Source of the DNA: an uncultured Clostridia bacterium | GTDB lineage: Bacteria > Bacillota > Clostridia > Christensenellales > Borkfalkiaceae | Length of the DNA: 36,639 bases | NCBI GenBank assembly: GCA_904419945.1 | Contig: CAJFTM010000009.1 | Coordinates: 1 to 36,639 of the forward strand | Direction of reading: 5' to 3' | In this document: positions 15,673-24,389 of the stretch, in pieces | How the letters are laid out: each line of letters begins with the position of its first letter | Position numbering within the stretch: position 1 is the first letter of the stretch | The notes under the pieces: generated by a model | The model's database searches: none | Told to the model about the DNA's origin: nothing | The model's input: the letters and a program-made list of their open reading frames with translations, nothing else | Made by a program: the position numbers and the translations under genes

Positions 15673-17409
15673 ATGGTACATTTAAAAATCAACAATATTC
15701 CTGTGGAGGTCCCGGAGGGGAGCACCATTCTCGAAGCCGCCAAAGCGGTCGGCATCAACATCCCCACCCTCTGCTATCTCAAAGACATCAACGAGATCGG
15801 CGCCTGCCGCATCTGCGTTTGCGAGGTGAAGGGCGCCCGTTCGCTGGTCGCCGCCTGCGTGTACCCCGTCAACGAGGGCATGGAGGTATTCACCAATACC
15901 GAAAAAGTGCGCAAGTCGCGCAAGACCACGCTCGAGTTGCTGCTCTCCAACCATAAAAAGGAGTGCCTCTCCTGCATCCGCTCCACCAACTGCGAACTGC
16001 AGAAGCTCTCCAACGAGTACGGCTGCGACGAGAACCGCTTCCAGGGCGAAAAGTCCAAGTACGAGGAGGATACCTCCACCGGCTATCTCGTGCGCGACAA
16101 CGAAAAGTGCATCCTCTGCCGCCGCTGCGTCGCGGTGTGCAAGAGCGTGCAGCAGGTCGCCGTCATTGCGCCTGCCCGCCGCGGATTCCATACGCACATC
16201 GCCTGTGCGTTCGATTCTGACCTGAGCGAGGCGCCCTGCGTCGCCTGCGGCCAGTGCGTCGCCGTCTGCCCGACGGGCGCCCTGCACGAGCGCGAAGAGA
16301 TCGACAACGTGCGCGCCGCCATCAACGATCCCGAAAAGGTCGTCGTCGTCGCGGCGGCTCCCGCCGTGCGCGCCGCCATCGGCGAGGAATTCGGCTACCC
16401 CATCGGCACCAATACCGAGGGCAAGATGTTCACCGCCATGCGCATGCTCGGCTTTGACAAGGTGTTCGACGTCAACTTCGCCGCGGACCTCACCATTATG
16501 GAAGAGGCGCACGAGCTGATCCACCGCGTCAAGGAGGGGGGCACGCTCCCCATGTTCACCAGCTGCTCGCCCGGCTGGATCCGTTTTGTCGAGTACTACT
16601 ATCCCGAGCTGATTCCCAATCTCTCCTCCTGCAAGTCGCCCATGCAGATGTTCGGCGCGACGGTCAAGACCTATTGGGCGCAGAAGGAGGGCATCGACCC
16701 GAAAAATATCTACGTCGTCGGCATCATGCCCTGCACGGCGAAAAAGTTCGAGCGCACGCGCGAGCACGAGAATGCGAGCGGCTACCCCGATGTAGACGCC
16801 ATCCTCACTACGCGCGAGCTGGCCAAAATGATCAAGACCTCCGGCCTGCTGTTCAATGAACTGCCCGATTCCACCTTCGATAACCCGCTCGGCGAGTTTA
16901 CGGGCGCGGGCGTCATCTTCGGCGCGACGGGCGGCGTCATGGAGGCGGCGCTCCGCACCGCGGCGGAAGAGATCACCGGCAAGCCGCTGGATAGCGTCGA
17001 GTTCAAAGAGGTGCGCGGCATCGAGGGCATCAAAGAGGCGGAGTACGATTTGAACGGCCTCAAAGTCAAGGTCGCGGTCGCTTCGGGCCTGACCAACGCG
17101 AAAAAGCTGTGCGACAAGATCAAGGCGGGCGAGTGCGATTACACCTTTGTCGAGGTCATGTGCTGCCCGGGCGGCTGCGTCAACGGCGGCGGCCAGCCCA
17201 TCCAGAGCGCGTTTACCCGCCGCCAGGTCGACCTGCGCGCGGCGCGCGCCAAGGCGCTGTACGACGAGGATTCCGCCCTCACCATCCGCAAGAGCCACGA
17301 AAACCCCGCCATCCGCCAGCTGTATAAAGAGTTCTTCGGCGAGCCGGGTTCGTACGTCGCGCACGAGATCCTGCATACCTCGTACGTCGACCGCAAGCAT
17401 AAAAACTGA
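15673..17409 (+). CDS. hndD: [FeFe]-hydrogenase catalytic subunit
   Basis: The 578-aa protein (HndD/HydA) reduces protons to H2 at an H-cluster. Domains in order: an N-terminal [2Fe-2S] ferredoxin (Cys in CYLKDINEIGACRICVC, residues about 34-50), a His-ligated cluster domain (HKKECLSCIRSTNC near 95-108), a two-[4Fe-4S] domain (CILCRRCVAVCK near 146 and CVACGQCVAVCP near 189), then the H-cluster domain. The H-cluster motifs are intact: TSCSPGWIRF (about 295), MPCTAKKFE (about 352), GATGGVMEAALR and VMCCPGGCVNGGGQP (about 495). Length and architecture match group A3 bifurcating enzymes. Hydrogenase maturases are not in this window. GGGGAGG precedes the start. Confidence 0.96.
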   Translation: MVHLKINNIPVEVPEGSTILEAAKAVGINIPTLCYLKDINEIGACRICVCEVKGARSLVAACVYPVNEGMEVFTNTEKVRKSRKTTLELLLSNHKKECLSCIRSTNCELQKLSNEYGCDENRFQGEKSKYEEDTSTGYLVRDNEKCILCRRCVAVCKSVQQVAVIAPARRGFHTHIACAFDSDLSEAPCVACGQCVAVCPTGALHEREEIDNVRAAINDPEKVVVVAAAPAVRAAIGEEFGYPIGTNTEGKMFTAMRMLGFDKVFDVNFAADLTIMEEAHELIHRVKEGGTLPMFTSCSPGWIRFVEYYYPELIPNLSSCKSPMQMFGATVKTYWAQKEGIDPKNIYVVGIMPCTAKKFERTREHENASGYPDVDAILTTRELAKMIKTSGLLFNELPDSTFDNPLGEFTGAGVIFGATGGVMEAALRTAAEEITGKPLDSVEFKEVRGIEGIKEAEYDLNGLKVKVAVASGLTNAKKLCDKIKAGECDYTFVEVMCCPGGCVNGGGQPIQSAFTRRQVDLRAARAKALYDEDSALTIRKSHENPAIRQLYKEFFGEPGSYVAHEILHTSYVDRKHKN

Positions 17410-17453
17410 TTTTTCTCTGTGGAAGGCGTTCCGCTTTCCATAACCTGCCGAAA

Positions 17454-17487
17454 GGCGCCCTCCCCGCAAGCGGGGAGGGCGCCTTTT
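17454..17487 (+). terminator. Terminator of the hydrogenase operon
   Basis: A very stable stem of about 13-14 bp (GGCGCCCTCCCCGC 17454-17467 with its complement 17470-17483) is followed by TTTT. Confidence 0.92.
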
Positions 17488-17576
17488 GCTACGCGCGCGG
17501 CGCTGCGGTCGTGGCGGCGGCATTTTGGCGCGAAAGACGAAAGATCGGAAGGCCGATAAGTATTTGCGAAAAGCCC

Positions 17577-17605
17577 TTGTCAAAGGGTGGGAAGCGTGTT
17601 ATACT
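17577..17605 (+). promoter_or_regulatory. SigA promoter of the large repeat lipoprotein
   Basis: TTGTCA (17577-17582), a 17-bp spacer and TATACT (17600-17605) with an extended TG at 17597-17598 predict a start near 17612, 26 nt before the ATG. Confidence 0.85.
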
Positions 17606-17637
17606 GTAAACGAGATCGATATAAGGCGGGGGAATGT

Positions 17638-20157
17638 ATGAAAAAACTTTGGTGTTTATTGCTGTCCGTTCTGCTGACGCTTGGCTGTGCGGCCTTTTCC
17701 GCCTGCGACAAAACGCCGTCGGACGACGACACGGGTGGCGTCGTACAGCCCGGCGACCCGGACCCCGGCGACCCGGACCCCGGCGACCCGGACCCCGGCG
17801 ACCCGGACCCCGGCGACCCGGACCCCGGCGACCCGAACCCCGATGCCCCGGATCCCGACAAGCCGCACGAACACAGCTTCGGCGAATGGACGGTGACCGT
17901 CCCCGCGTCGTGCATGGAGATAGGGCAAGAGCAGCGCGTCTGCGCGTGCGGCGAGGTGGAGATCCGTTGGCTTTGGGCGTTGGGGCACGATTATGTGGAC
18001 GGAGTCTGCACCCGCTGCAAAGAGACGGTCGAGGCGGCAGGCGCTGCCGGCCTCTTGTATACGGCGATGGGGGAGGGCGTCTGCGCGGTCCATTGGGACG
18101 GGCAGACGGAACTTCCCGCCGAAGTGACCATCCCGCAGGAATACCGCGGGATGCGCGTGGCAATCATCGCGCCCTACGGATTTGCCGGCTGCGCCGAACT
18201 GGAGCGCATCGTGATCCCGTCCGGCGTCGAGACGATCGAGATGGGGGCTTTTTTCGGCTGTAAAAATCTGGTGCGCGCCGACCTTCCCGACGGTCTCACG
18301 CAGATCGGCGCGGGCGCCTTTGCCGGCTGCGAAAGTTTAGAGAGCGCCGCGATCCCGCGCGGCGTTGCGCAGATCGCTGCCAACACATGGGACGGCTGCA
18401 CCCGTTTATCTTCCGTCACCTTCTCCGCGGGCCTGCAGGAGATCGGGTATCGGGCGTTTGCCGACTGCACCGCCTTAGAGGGGGTCGACTTCCCCGACGG
18501 CCTCGCGCAGATCGGGCAGGACGCCTTTGCCGGCTGCGCCGCCCTTACGGGCGTCGAGCTCCCGGACAGCCTGGTCGGGTTGGGCAAGGATGCGTTTTCC
18601 GGCTGCGGCGACATCTTCGAGAGGGAAAACGGCCTGGAATATCTGGACGGCTGGGTCGTCGGCTGCGATCGGGACATCCGCTCCGTCTCTTTCCGCGCGG
18701 ACGTTGCCGGCATCGCCGACCGTGCCTTTGCCGGCTGCACGCGTTTGGAGGAGGTCGCGATCCCCGCGGGCATAACGCACATCGGCTTCGCCGCTTTTCA
18801 GGATTGCACCGCGCTGGCGCGCGTCGACCTCCCCGACAGCCTTATAGAGCTCGGCGCCTCCGCCTTTGCCGGCTGCACGGGTTTGAAGGAGATCGAGCTC
18901 CCGCGCGGCTTGACGCAGATCGGCGCCTCCGCCTTTGCCGGCTGCACGCGTTTGGAGTCGATCGCGATCCCGCGCGGCGTCACGGCGATCGCGACCTATA
19001 CCTTCCGCGGATGCAGCCGCTTGTCGAATGTCTCCCTCCCGGAAGGCATAATGGTATTGGAGAGTTATTCTTTTTCCGGCTGCACGAGTTTAGAGGGGAT
19101 CGAACTCCCGGCCGCGCTCACGCAAATCAGGAACAATGCCTTTGCCGGCTGCGAAAATTTAGAGGCGATCGCGATCCCGCGCGCCGTCGAGTCGATCGAG
19201 ACGGAAGCGTTTGCCCGCTGCGGCAGCCTGGTGAGCATCACGGTCTCTGCGGAAAATCCCGTCTATCACAGCGCGGGGAATTGCCTGATCGAGACGGAAA
19301 GCAAAACTTTGGTCGCCGGCTGTAAAAACAGCGTCATCCCGGACGACGGCAGCGTCACTTCCGTCGGGTATGGAGCGTTCCGGTATTGCGAGAATCTTAC
19401 GAGCATCACCATCCCCGACAGCGTCACATCCATCGGGGATTGGGCGTTCTCTAATTGCGACAGTCTTGCGAGCGTGACGATCGGCGACGGCGTCACATCC
19501 ATCGGGCAGAGGGCGTTCGATTTTTGTCAAAACCTTGCGAGCGTGACGATCGGCAGCGGCGTCACGTCCATCGGGGTGTGCGCGTTCGACTCTTGTGAAA
19601 ATCTTACGAGCGTCACCCTCCCCGACAGCGTCACGTCCATCGGGGAGCGGGCGTTCGTCAATTGCAGCGGCCTTGCGAGCATCACGATCGGCGACAGCGT
19701 CACTTCCATCGGGGGTGGGGCGTTCTCCGGTTGCGACAGCCTTACGAGCATTGTGATCCCGGACAGCGTGACCTCGATCGGGGATTCTGCGTTCGAGGGT
19801 TGCGGCAGCCTGACGAGCATTACGATTCCGGACGGTGTGACCTCGATCGGGGATTCTGCGTTCGAGGGTTGCGGCAGCCTGACGAGCATTACGATTCCGG
19901 ACAACGTGACCTCGATCGGGCATTATGCGTTCTATGATTGCGACAGCCTGACGAGCATTACGATTCCGGACAACGTGACCTCGATTGGGACTAGGGCGTT
20001 CTATGATTGCGGCAGCCTGACGAGCGTGACTTTTGAAAACCCGAACGGATGGAGCGCGGACGGCGAGGTGATCCCTGCGGCGGGCCTAGCCGACCCCGCC
20101 GCGGCGGCGGAGTATTTAACGGATACTTATAGTTGGGACATCTGGACCCGCGAATAA
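17638..20157 (+). CDS. BspA-type leucine-rich-repeat lipoprotein
   Basis: The 839-aa surface lipoprotein starts with a lipoprotein signal (CLLLSVLLTLGCAAFSAC; anchoring Cys at about 23). A low-complexity linker follows with six GDPDP/GDPNP units. Next is a Cys-rich segment (HEHSFGEWTV, VCACGEVE, CTRCKE) that looks zinc-binding. From about residue 145 it is almost entirely 23-residue BspA/LRR_5 repeats of the form L-x-x-I-x-I-P-x-x-V-x-x-I-G-x-x-A-F-x-x-C. Repeats in the first half are diverse; those after about 19390 are nearly uniform. The chain ends with a non-repeat tail (NPNGW...LTDTYSWDIW). Such proteins are usually adhesins or host- or matrix-binding factors in gut anaerobes. The frame is open to 17587, but ATG 17638 has GGCGGGGGA and the signal peptide. 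A homologous tail occurs in the gene at 34263. Confidence 0.9.
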   Translation: MKKLWCLLLSVLLTLGCAAFSACDKTPSDDDTGGVVQPGDPDPGDPDPGDPDPGDPDPGDPDPGDPNPDAPDPDKPHEHSFGEWTVTVPASCMEIGQEQRVCACGEVEIRWLWALGHDYVDGVCTRCKETVEAAGAAGLLYTAMGEGVCAVHWDGQTELPAEVTIPQEYRGMRVAIIAPYGFAGCAELERIVIPSGVETIEMGAFFGCKNLVRADLPDGLTQIGAGAFAGCESLESAAIPRGVAQIAANTWDGCTRLSSVTFSAGLQEIGYRAFADCTALEGVDFPDGLAQIGQDAFAGCAALTGVELPDSLVGLGKDAFSGCGDIFERENGLEYLDGWVVGCDRDIRSVSFRADVAGIADRAFAGCTRLEEVAIPAGITHIGFAAFQDCTALARVDLPDSLIELGASAFAGCTGLKEIELPRGLTQIGASAFAGCTRLESIAIPRGVTAIATYTFRGCSRLSNVSLPEGIMVLESYSFSGCTSLEGIELPAALTQIRNNAFAGCENLEAIAIPRAVESIETEAFARCGSLVSITVSAENPVYHSAGNCLIETESKTLVAGCKNSVIPDDGSVTSVGYGAFRYCENLTSITIPDSVTSIGDWAFSNCDSLASVTIGDGVTSIGQRAFDFCQNLASVTIGSGVTSIGVCAFDSCENLTSVTLPDSVTSIGERAFVNCSGLASITIGDSVTSIGGGAFSGCDSLTSIVIPDSVTSIGDSAFEGCGSLTSITIPDGVTSIGDSAFEGCGSLTSITIPDNVTSIGHYAFYDCDSLTSITIPDNVTSIGTRAFYDCGSLTSVTFENPNGWSADGEVIPAAGLADPAAAAEYLTDTYSWDIWTRE
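17752..17841 (+). repeat. Six tandem 15-bp repeats encoding Gly-Asp-Pro-Asp-Pro
   Basis: Five identical 15-bp units (GGCGACCCGGACCCC) and a sixth with one changed base encode a rigid, acidic linker between the lipid anchor and the exposed domains. Identical synonymous codons in each unit indicate recent slippage-type expansion, so copy number is likely to vary between strains. Confidence 0.95.
19390..20032 (+). repeat. Homogeneous 69-bp LRR repeat array
   Basis: About nine to ten units of 69 bp (23 residues, core SVTSIG-AF-C-LTSITIPD) lie head to tail. Units 19783-19851 and 19852-19920 differ at only a few bases near one end (GACGGTGTG against GACAACGTG). The similarity at DNA level is far above that of the repeats at 18180-19260, which points to recent duplication or gene conversion. 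Confidence 0.9.
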
Positions 20158-20177
20158 GGCAAAAAAGTAAAAAAATC

Positions 20178-20214
20178 AGGCCTTCCGCCGTATGGCGAAA
20201 GGCCTCTTGTCTTT
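20178..20214 (+). terminator. Terminator of the repeat lipoprotein gene
   Basis: AGGCCTT and AAGGCCT arms with an inner GCC/GGC stem (about 20178-20205) are followed by CTTGTCTTTG. An A-rich run precedes it, so it may also act on the minus strand after metH. The remainder of 20215-20304 shows no gene. Confidence 0.8.
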
Positions 20215-20304
20215 GTTCGGATGGGGGGAGGGGAGAGAACGCATGCCGCGGGCGGTGCGCCCGGCGAAAGACCTTTTTTCCCAACAATATAAAGCGCGGG
20301 CGCC

Positions 20305-22692
20305 TTACAGAGTCGGCACTTCTTCGCCCCCTTCAAAGAGGTAGCGGGCGATTTTTACGTCCGCATTCGCGTCCTTGCAGTACCAGTCGGCGCCGATCTT
20401 TTTGGCGTAGTCGGCGTTGAGCACCGCGCCGCCCACCATCACGCGGCAGCGCGGGCAGCGCGCGCGCAGCAGGCGGATGGTCTCCTCCATGGCGGGCACC
20501 GTCGTCGTCATCAGGGCGGAGAGGCCGCACAGCAGTACGTCCTCTCTTTCGCACGCCGCCGCGACTTCCTCGGGCGGCACGTTTTTGCCGAGGTCGATCA
20601 CCCTGTAGCCGTAGTTTTCCAGCACAGTGCGCGCGATGTTCTTGCCGATGTCGTGGATGTCGCCCTTCACCGTCGCCAGCACGATCTTCCCGCGCTCGGC
20701 GCCGCCGCCGGGCAGCTTCTTCTTCACCTCGTCGAAGCACAGCTTCGCGCTCTCCGCCGCCGCGATCAGCTGGGGCAGGAAGAGCACGCCCTTCTCGTAG
20801 TCGTCGCCCACTTCGTTGAGGGCGGGGATGAGGCTGCCGTTGACGACGTCCAGCGGCGCCTCCCGTTCCAGGAGCGCCGCGCAGGCGGCAGCCGCCTGCG
20901 GCAGGCCCTTGCGGATGCAGCGGAACAGTTCGGCGCGCGCGTCTGCCGGCTTTTCATGGCCCGCCGTGCCGCCTGCAGGGGCGCTTTCCGCCTTTGCGCC
21001 GCCGTAGCGGGCTGTGTAGGCGGCGCAGTTTTTGTCCTCGCCGCTGAGCACCCGCCAGGCGTGGACGGCCTGCATATTTTCGGGAATGTTGGGGTTGAGG
21101 ATGGGCGCATCCAGCCCCGCGGCGAGCGCCGCCGTCAGGAACGCCGTATTGACGATGCGCCGCTCTGGCAGCCCGAAGGAGATGTTGCTCACGCCCAGCA
21201 CCGTTTTGACGCGGTAGCGGCGCTTGAGGGCGCGCATCGCACGCAGCGTCTCTTCCGCCTGGCCCTGCTCGGCGCTCACCGTCAGCGTCAGGCAGTCGAT
21301 AAAGATGTCCTCCTGCGGGATGCCATACTCCGCACAGGCGGCGATGATCTTTTCGGCGATGCGGATGCGCTCCTTGGCCGAATGGGGGATGCCGTGCTCG
21401 TCCGTCGTCAGGCCCACGACCGCCGCTCCGTATTTTTTGACGATGGGGAGGATGGCGCGCAGAGTGCCCTCTTCCCCGTTGACCGAGTTGACGATCGCCT
21501 TGCCGCAGCAATGGCGCAGCGCCGCCTCGATGGCGTCCGGCTTGCCGCAGTCGATCTGCAAGGGCAGGTCGCACACCGCCTGCACCTCGCGCACCAAGCG
21601 CACCAGCGCCGCCTTTTCGTCGATCTCGGGGAGGCCGGCGTTCACGTCCAGAATGTCTGCACCCGCCTCCGCCTGCTCGATCGCCTGCCCCTGCACGAAG
21701 GCGTAGTCCCCCTCGCGCAGCGCCTGCTTCATCGCCTTTTTGCCCGTCGGGTTGATGCGCTCACCGATGACGCGCACCCCGTCGAAGAAGACCGCCTTCG
21801 TCCCCGAACAGACGGCGGAAACGGGCCGATGGCGAAGGGCGCGCGGCTTGCGGCGGCCGATGAGCGCGCGCAGCCTGCGGATGTGTTCGGGCGTCGTGCC
21901 GCAGCACCCGCCGACGATGCGCACCCCCGCGTCGAGGAACTGTCGGTAGGTCGCGGCAAACTCTTCCGGCCCGACGCTGTAATGCATGTGCTCGTCGGGC
22001 AGCCCCGCGTTCGCCTGCACGAGGACCGGCTTGTCGGTGTAAGAGAGCAGTGCCTGTACGATGGGCAGCAGCTTGTCCGGCCCGAGCGAGCAGTTCACGC
22101 CGATCGCGTCCGCGAGGGGGGAGGCGGTCAGCGCATAACAGACGGGGTCGCACCCGGCAAAGGTGCGGCCGTTCTCTTCAAAGGTCATCGAGCAGAGCAC
22201 GGGCAGGGCGGTCTGTTCGCTCGCCGCCAAAACCGCCGCGCGCAGCTCCTGCAGGTCTGCCATCGTCTCGATGAGGATGAGGTCGGCGCCCGCCTCCTCG
22301 CCCGCTTTTGCCTGCCGCGCAAAGGCGGCGTAGGCGTCGTCGAAGGAGAGGCTGCCCATCGGTTCGAGCAGCCGCCCGGTGGGGCCGATGTCCAGCGCGA
22401 TGAACTTGCCGGGCGCCGCCGTTTTGGCGAGCCGTACGCCCGCGCGGATCAGCTGCGCCGCCGTTTCCGCCGAACCCGCCTTAAATTCGTTGGCGCCGAA
22501 GGTATTTGCCGTGATCACGTCCGCGCCCGCCTCCGCGTACGCGCGGTGGATGGCGGCCACGTCCTCGGGCCGCTCTGCGTTCCACAGTTCGGGCACGGTG
22601 CCGACCGGGCCGCCCGCCCGCTGTTGCAGCATGGTGCCGAAGGCGCCGTCGAACAGTAGGATGTGCTCTTTCAGAAATGTGCGAAAATCCAT
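20305..22692 (-). CDS. metH: Cobalamin-dependent methionine synthase lacking the activation domain
   Basis: The 795-aa enzyme transfers a methyl group from methyl-tetrahydrofolate through cobalamin to homocysteine. The N-terminal homocysteine domain starts LLFDGAFGTMLQQR and carries zinc ligands in GVNCSLGP and VGGCCGTTPEHI (about 289). The pterin domain has GERINPTGKKAMKQ (about 312) and ILDVNAGLPEID. The cobalamin cap and Rossmann domain has VKGDIHDIGKNI (His ligand, about 690). The chain ends after the B12 domain, so the reactivation domain of the roughly 1200-aa enzyme is missing; it is supplied by the gene directly upstream. ATG 22692 with AAGGA upstream was chosen; it lies 1 nt after that gene's stop. 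Confidence 0.95.
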   Translation of the reverse strand: MDFRTFLKEHILLFDGAFGTMLQQRAGGPVGTVPELWNAERPEDVAAIHRAYAEAGADVITANTFGANEFKAGSAETAAQLIRAGVRLAKTAAPGKFIALDIGPTGRLLEPMGSLSFDDAYAAFARQAKAGEEAGADLILIETMADLQELRAAVLAASEQTALPVLCSMTFEENGRTFAGCDPVCYALTASPLADAIGVNCSLGPDKLLPIVQALLSYTDKPVLVQANAGLPDEHMHYSVGPEEFAATYRQFLDAGVRIVGGCCGTTPEHIRRLRALIGRRKPRALRHRPVSAVCSGTKAVFFDGVRVIGERINPTGKKAMKQALREGDYAFVQGQAIEQAEAGADILDVNAGLPEIDEKAALVRLVREVQAVCDLPLQIDCGKPDAIEAALRHCCGKAIVNSVNGEEGTLRAILPIVKKYGAAVVGLTTDEHGIPHSAKERIRIAEKIIAACAEYGIPQEDIFIDCLTLTVSAEQGQAEETLRAMRALKRRYRVKTVLGVSNISFGLPERRIVNTAFLTAALAAGLDAPILNPNIPENMQAVHAWRVLSGEDKNCAAYTARYGGAKAESAPAGGTAGHEKPADARAELFRCIRKGLPQAAAACAALLEREAPLDVVNGSLIPALNEVGDDYEKGVLFLPQLIAAAESAKLCFDEVKKKLPGGGAERGKIVLATVKGDIHDIGKNIARTVLENYGYRVIDLGKNVPPEEVAAACEREDVLLCGLSALMTTTVPAMEETIRLLRARCPRCRVMVGGAVLNADYAKKIGADWYCKDANADVKIARYLFEGGEEVPTL

Positions 22693-22693
22693 G

Positions 22694-23341
22694 TCATTGA
22701 TCCTTTCTGCGGAAGGCGCAGCCGGTGTGCCGGCACGCCGCACAGCTGCCGCAGGTGCGCTTTGCCGTGGGGGAGGGGGCTTCGTCCGTGATGCCGACGA
22801 CGGCCGTTACAGACTTGCGCGGCGTGAGCAGGCAGCTCTCGTCGCAGCACAGCCCGATGGCGGTGTCCGTGCGCAGCAGGCGGCAGATGTCCCGCTGCGC
22901 CTCCAGCGGAAAGTCGCCGTACCCGCAGGAAAAGCGGGGCAGCAGCCGTTTGCCGCAGCTCTTCTGCAGGTCGTCGCAAATGTCGTCGCAATAGCTCTCG
23001 ATCGCGCAGGAACAGGCCGTGTCGAACAACAGCGCCTCGTACGCGCCGCGCGCAGACAATTTCGCCAACTCCCGTTCCGCCGCGATGCCCAGCGTCGCCG
23101 CAAACAGATAGACTTCGCTGCAGCCCGCGAGGTGGGCGCGGATATCCTGCCCTTCTAAAATAAAACCGGTGCCGGCCAGTTCCAAATTTTTGCCGAGGGC
23201 GAATCGCCGCGCGACCATGCGCGGAGACGCGGCATCCAAACAGCGCTTCGCCGCGTCGTCCAGGTTTGCAAGCAAAAGTTCGTCCGTTTCCTGGCCCCGC
23301 CAGCCGAGGTACCGCAAAAATTCGGCGCGGTCAACCTGCAC
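22694..23341 (-). CDS. Separate MetH reactivation-domain protein
   Basis: The 215-aa protein resembles the C-terminal AdoMet-dependent reactivation domain of methionine synthase, which re-methylates cobalamin oxidised to cob(II)alamin. Typical segments are RFSCGYGDFPLEAQRDI near residue 150 and LTPRKSVTAVVGI near 183. A Cys-rich tail (TCGSCAACRHTGCAF) is added at the end and may bind metal. Start GTG 23341 is preferred because GGAGGT lies 5-6 nt upstream and the coding match begins just after it; ATG 23368 lies deep in metF. The start overlaps the metF stop by 11 nt and the stop almost touches metH, so all three genes should be translated together. Confidence 0.88.
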   Translation of the reverse strand: MQVDRAEFLRYLGWRGQETDELLLANLDDAAKRCLDAASPRMVARRFALGKNLELAGTGFILEGQDIRAHLAGCSEVYLFAATLGIAAERELAKLSARGAYEALLFDTACSCAIESYCDDICDDLQKSCGKRLLPRFSCGYGDFPLEAQRDICRLLRTDTAIGLCCDESCLLTPRKSVTAVVGITDEAPSPTAKRTCGSCAACRHTGCAFRRKDQ

Positions 23342-24206
23342 GGTTGACCTCCGCCACGACGCCCGCAATGCTCTCTGTGATGCGGCGCGCTACATAGGGG
23401 TTGTTCATGACGTACAGGTGGATGCCCTGCGCGCCGGAGGCGAGCAGGTCGACGATCTGATCCACCGCGTAGGCGATGCCGGCTTCCATCAGCGCCTCGG
23501 GCTTATCGTAAAAGCGGGCGATGGAGCGGGAGATCTTGGCGGGGATCTTTGCGCCCGAAAGGGAAATGATGCGGTCGACGTGGCTCTTTTTGACGAGCGG
23601 CATGATGCCCGCCTGCACGGGCACATCGATGCCGGCCGCCGCCAACAGGTCGCGGAAGCGGTAAAAGTCCTCGTTGTCAAAAAAGAGCTGCGTGTTCAAA
23701 TGCGTCACGCCCGCGTCCACCTTTTTTTTCAGGTTGCGCACATCCTCGGCAAGGGAAGCGCTTTCGGGGTGTCCCTCGGGGTAGCATGCCCCCGCGATGT
23801 CGAAGCCGCCGCGCGCGGAAATGTGCGCGGCGAGGTCGGAGGCGTGCGCAAAGACTGTGCTCTCCGCAGCTCCCGCAATGCGGTCGCCGCGCAGGGCGAG
23901 GATATTTTCGATGCCCAGCTGCTGCAGTTCGTCCAGCGCCGCGTCGATATCCGCACGGCTGGAATGGATGCAGGTCAGGTGTGCCAGCGGTTCCACGCCG
24001 CAGCTCTTGACCAGCTGCGCGATCTGGGGCGTGCGCGCGTTGCCCGATCCGCCCGCGCTGCACGTCACCGAAATGTAGTCCGGTTTCAGGGCTGAAAGTT
24101 CTTCGATGGTGCCGCGCACAGCCGCGATGTCCGCCGTCGGTTTGGGGGGGAAGATCTCGAAGGAGCAGACCGCCCGCTTCGAGCGAAAAAGTTCAGATAA
24201 AAACAT
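23331..24206 (-). CDS. metF: 5,10-methylenetetrahydrofolate reductase
   Basis: The 291-aa flavoprotein reduces methylene-THF to methyl-THF, the methyl donor used by MetH two genes downstream. Family features are CSFEIFPPKP near the N-terminus, KPDYISVTCSAGGSG (about 40), LAHLTCIHSS, ENILALRGDRI (about 100), THLNTQLFFDNEDF (about 170), AGIMPLVK and the C-terminal GIHLYVMNNP. It heads the operon metF - activation protein - metH. No SAM or T-box riboswitch is visible in the short leader; only a 6-bp hairpin (TTCCGC/GCGGAA) is present. Confidence 0.94.
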   Translation of the reverse strand: MFLSELFRSKRAVCSFEIFPPKPTADIAAVRGTIEELSALKPDYISVTCSAGGSGNARTPQIAQLVKSCGVEPLAHLTCIHSSRADIDAALDELQQLGIENILALRGDRIAGAAESTVFAHASDLAAHISARGGFDIAGACYPEGHPESASLAEDVRNLKKKVDAGVTHLNTQLFFDNEDFYRFRDLLAAAGIDVPVQAGIMPLVKKSHVDRIISLSGAKIPAKISRSIARFYDKPEALMEAGIAYAVDQIVDLLASGAQGIHLYVMNNPYVARRITESIAGVVAEVNRAG

Positions 24207-24269
24207 CGGCTTACTTCCGTGTAAAATATTGGGCTGATTCCGCCGTAGCGCAGCGGAAAACCTATCATT

Positions 24270-24298
24270 ATATTACAACAAAAAGAAAAAAGGTGCAA
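24270..24298 (-). promoter_or_regulatory. Promoter of the metF operon
   Basis: On the minus strand TTGCAC (24293-24298), a 17-bp spacer and TAATAT (24270-24275) give a good SigA match; a TATAAT 3 bp further downstream is the alternative -10. The transcript start would lie near 24263, about 57 nt before the ATG. Confidence 0.7.
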
Positions 24299-24310
24299 AC
24301 ATTTGGGCAC

Positions 24311-24324
24311 GATTTTCGAAAATC
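24311..24324. promoter_or_regulatory. Perfect 14-bp palindrome in the metF/spoIVFA divergent region
   Basis: GATTTTCGAAAATC is a perfect inverted repeat located 12 bp upstream of the metF -35 box and 65 bp before the spoIVFA-like start. It is long enough for a dimeric regulator's operator. No regulator is identifiable from sequence. Confidence 0.4.
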
Positions 24325-24389
24325 TGTTCTGAAAGGGCTTGTCCGCGCATATCATAGGAACACAGACAAACGGAAAGGGAGGCAGACTC

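Noticed and set aside
17489-18163. Long minus-strand open frames over the lipoprotein repeats (Gly/Arg- or Ala/Val-rich).
   Set aside because: They mirror the GDPDP and LRR codon pattern of the plus-strand gene and have no independent start signals or domain.
20653-22659. Long plus-strand open frame opposite metH.
   Set aside because: It is a GC-driven shadow of the well-supported metH gene; no Shine-Dalgarno and no recognisable domain.
24207-24265. The metF leader considered for a SAM riboswitch.
   Set aside because: It is only about 57 nt with one short hairpin; none of the SAM-I/II/III conserved cores are present.
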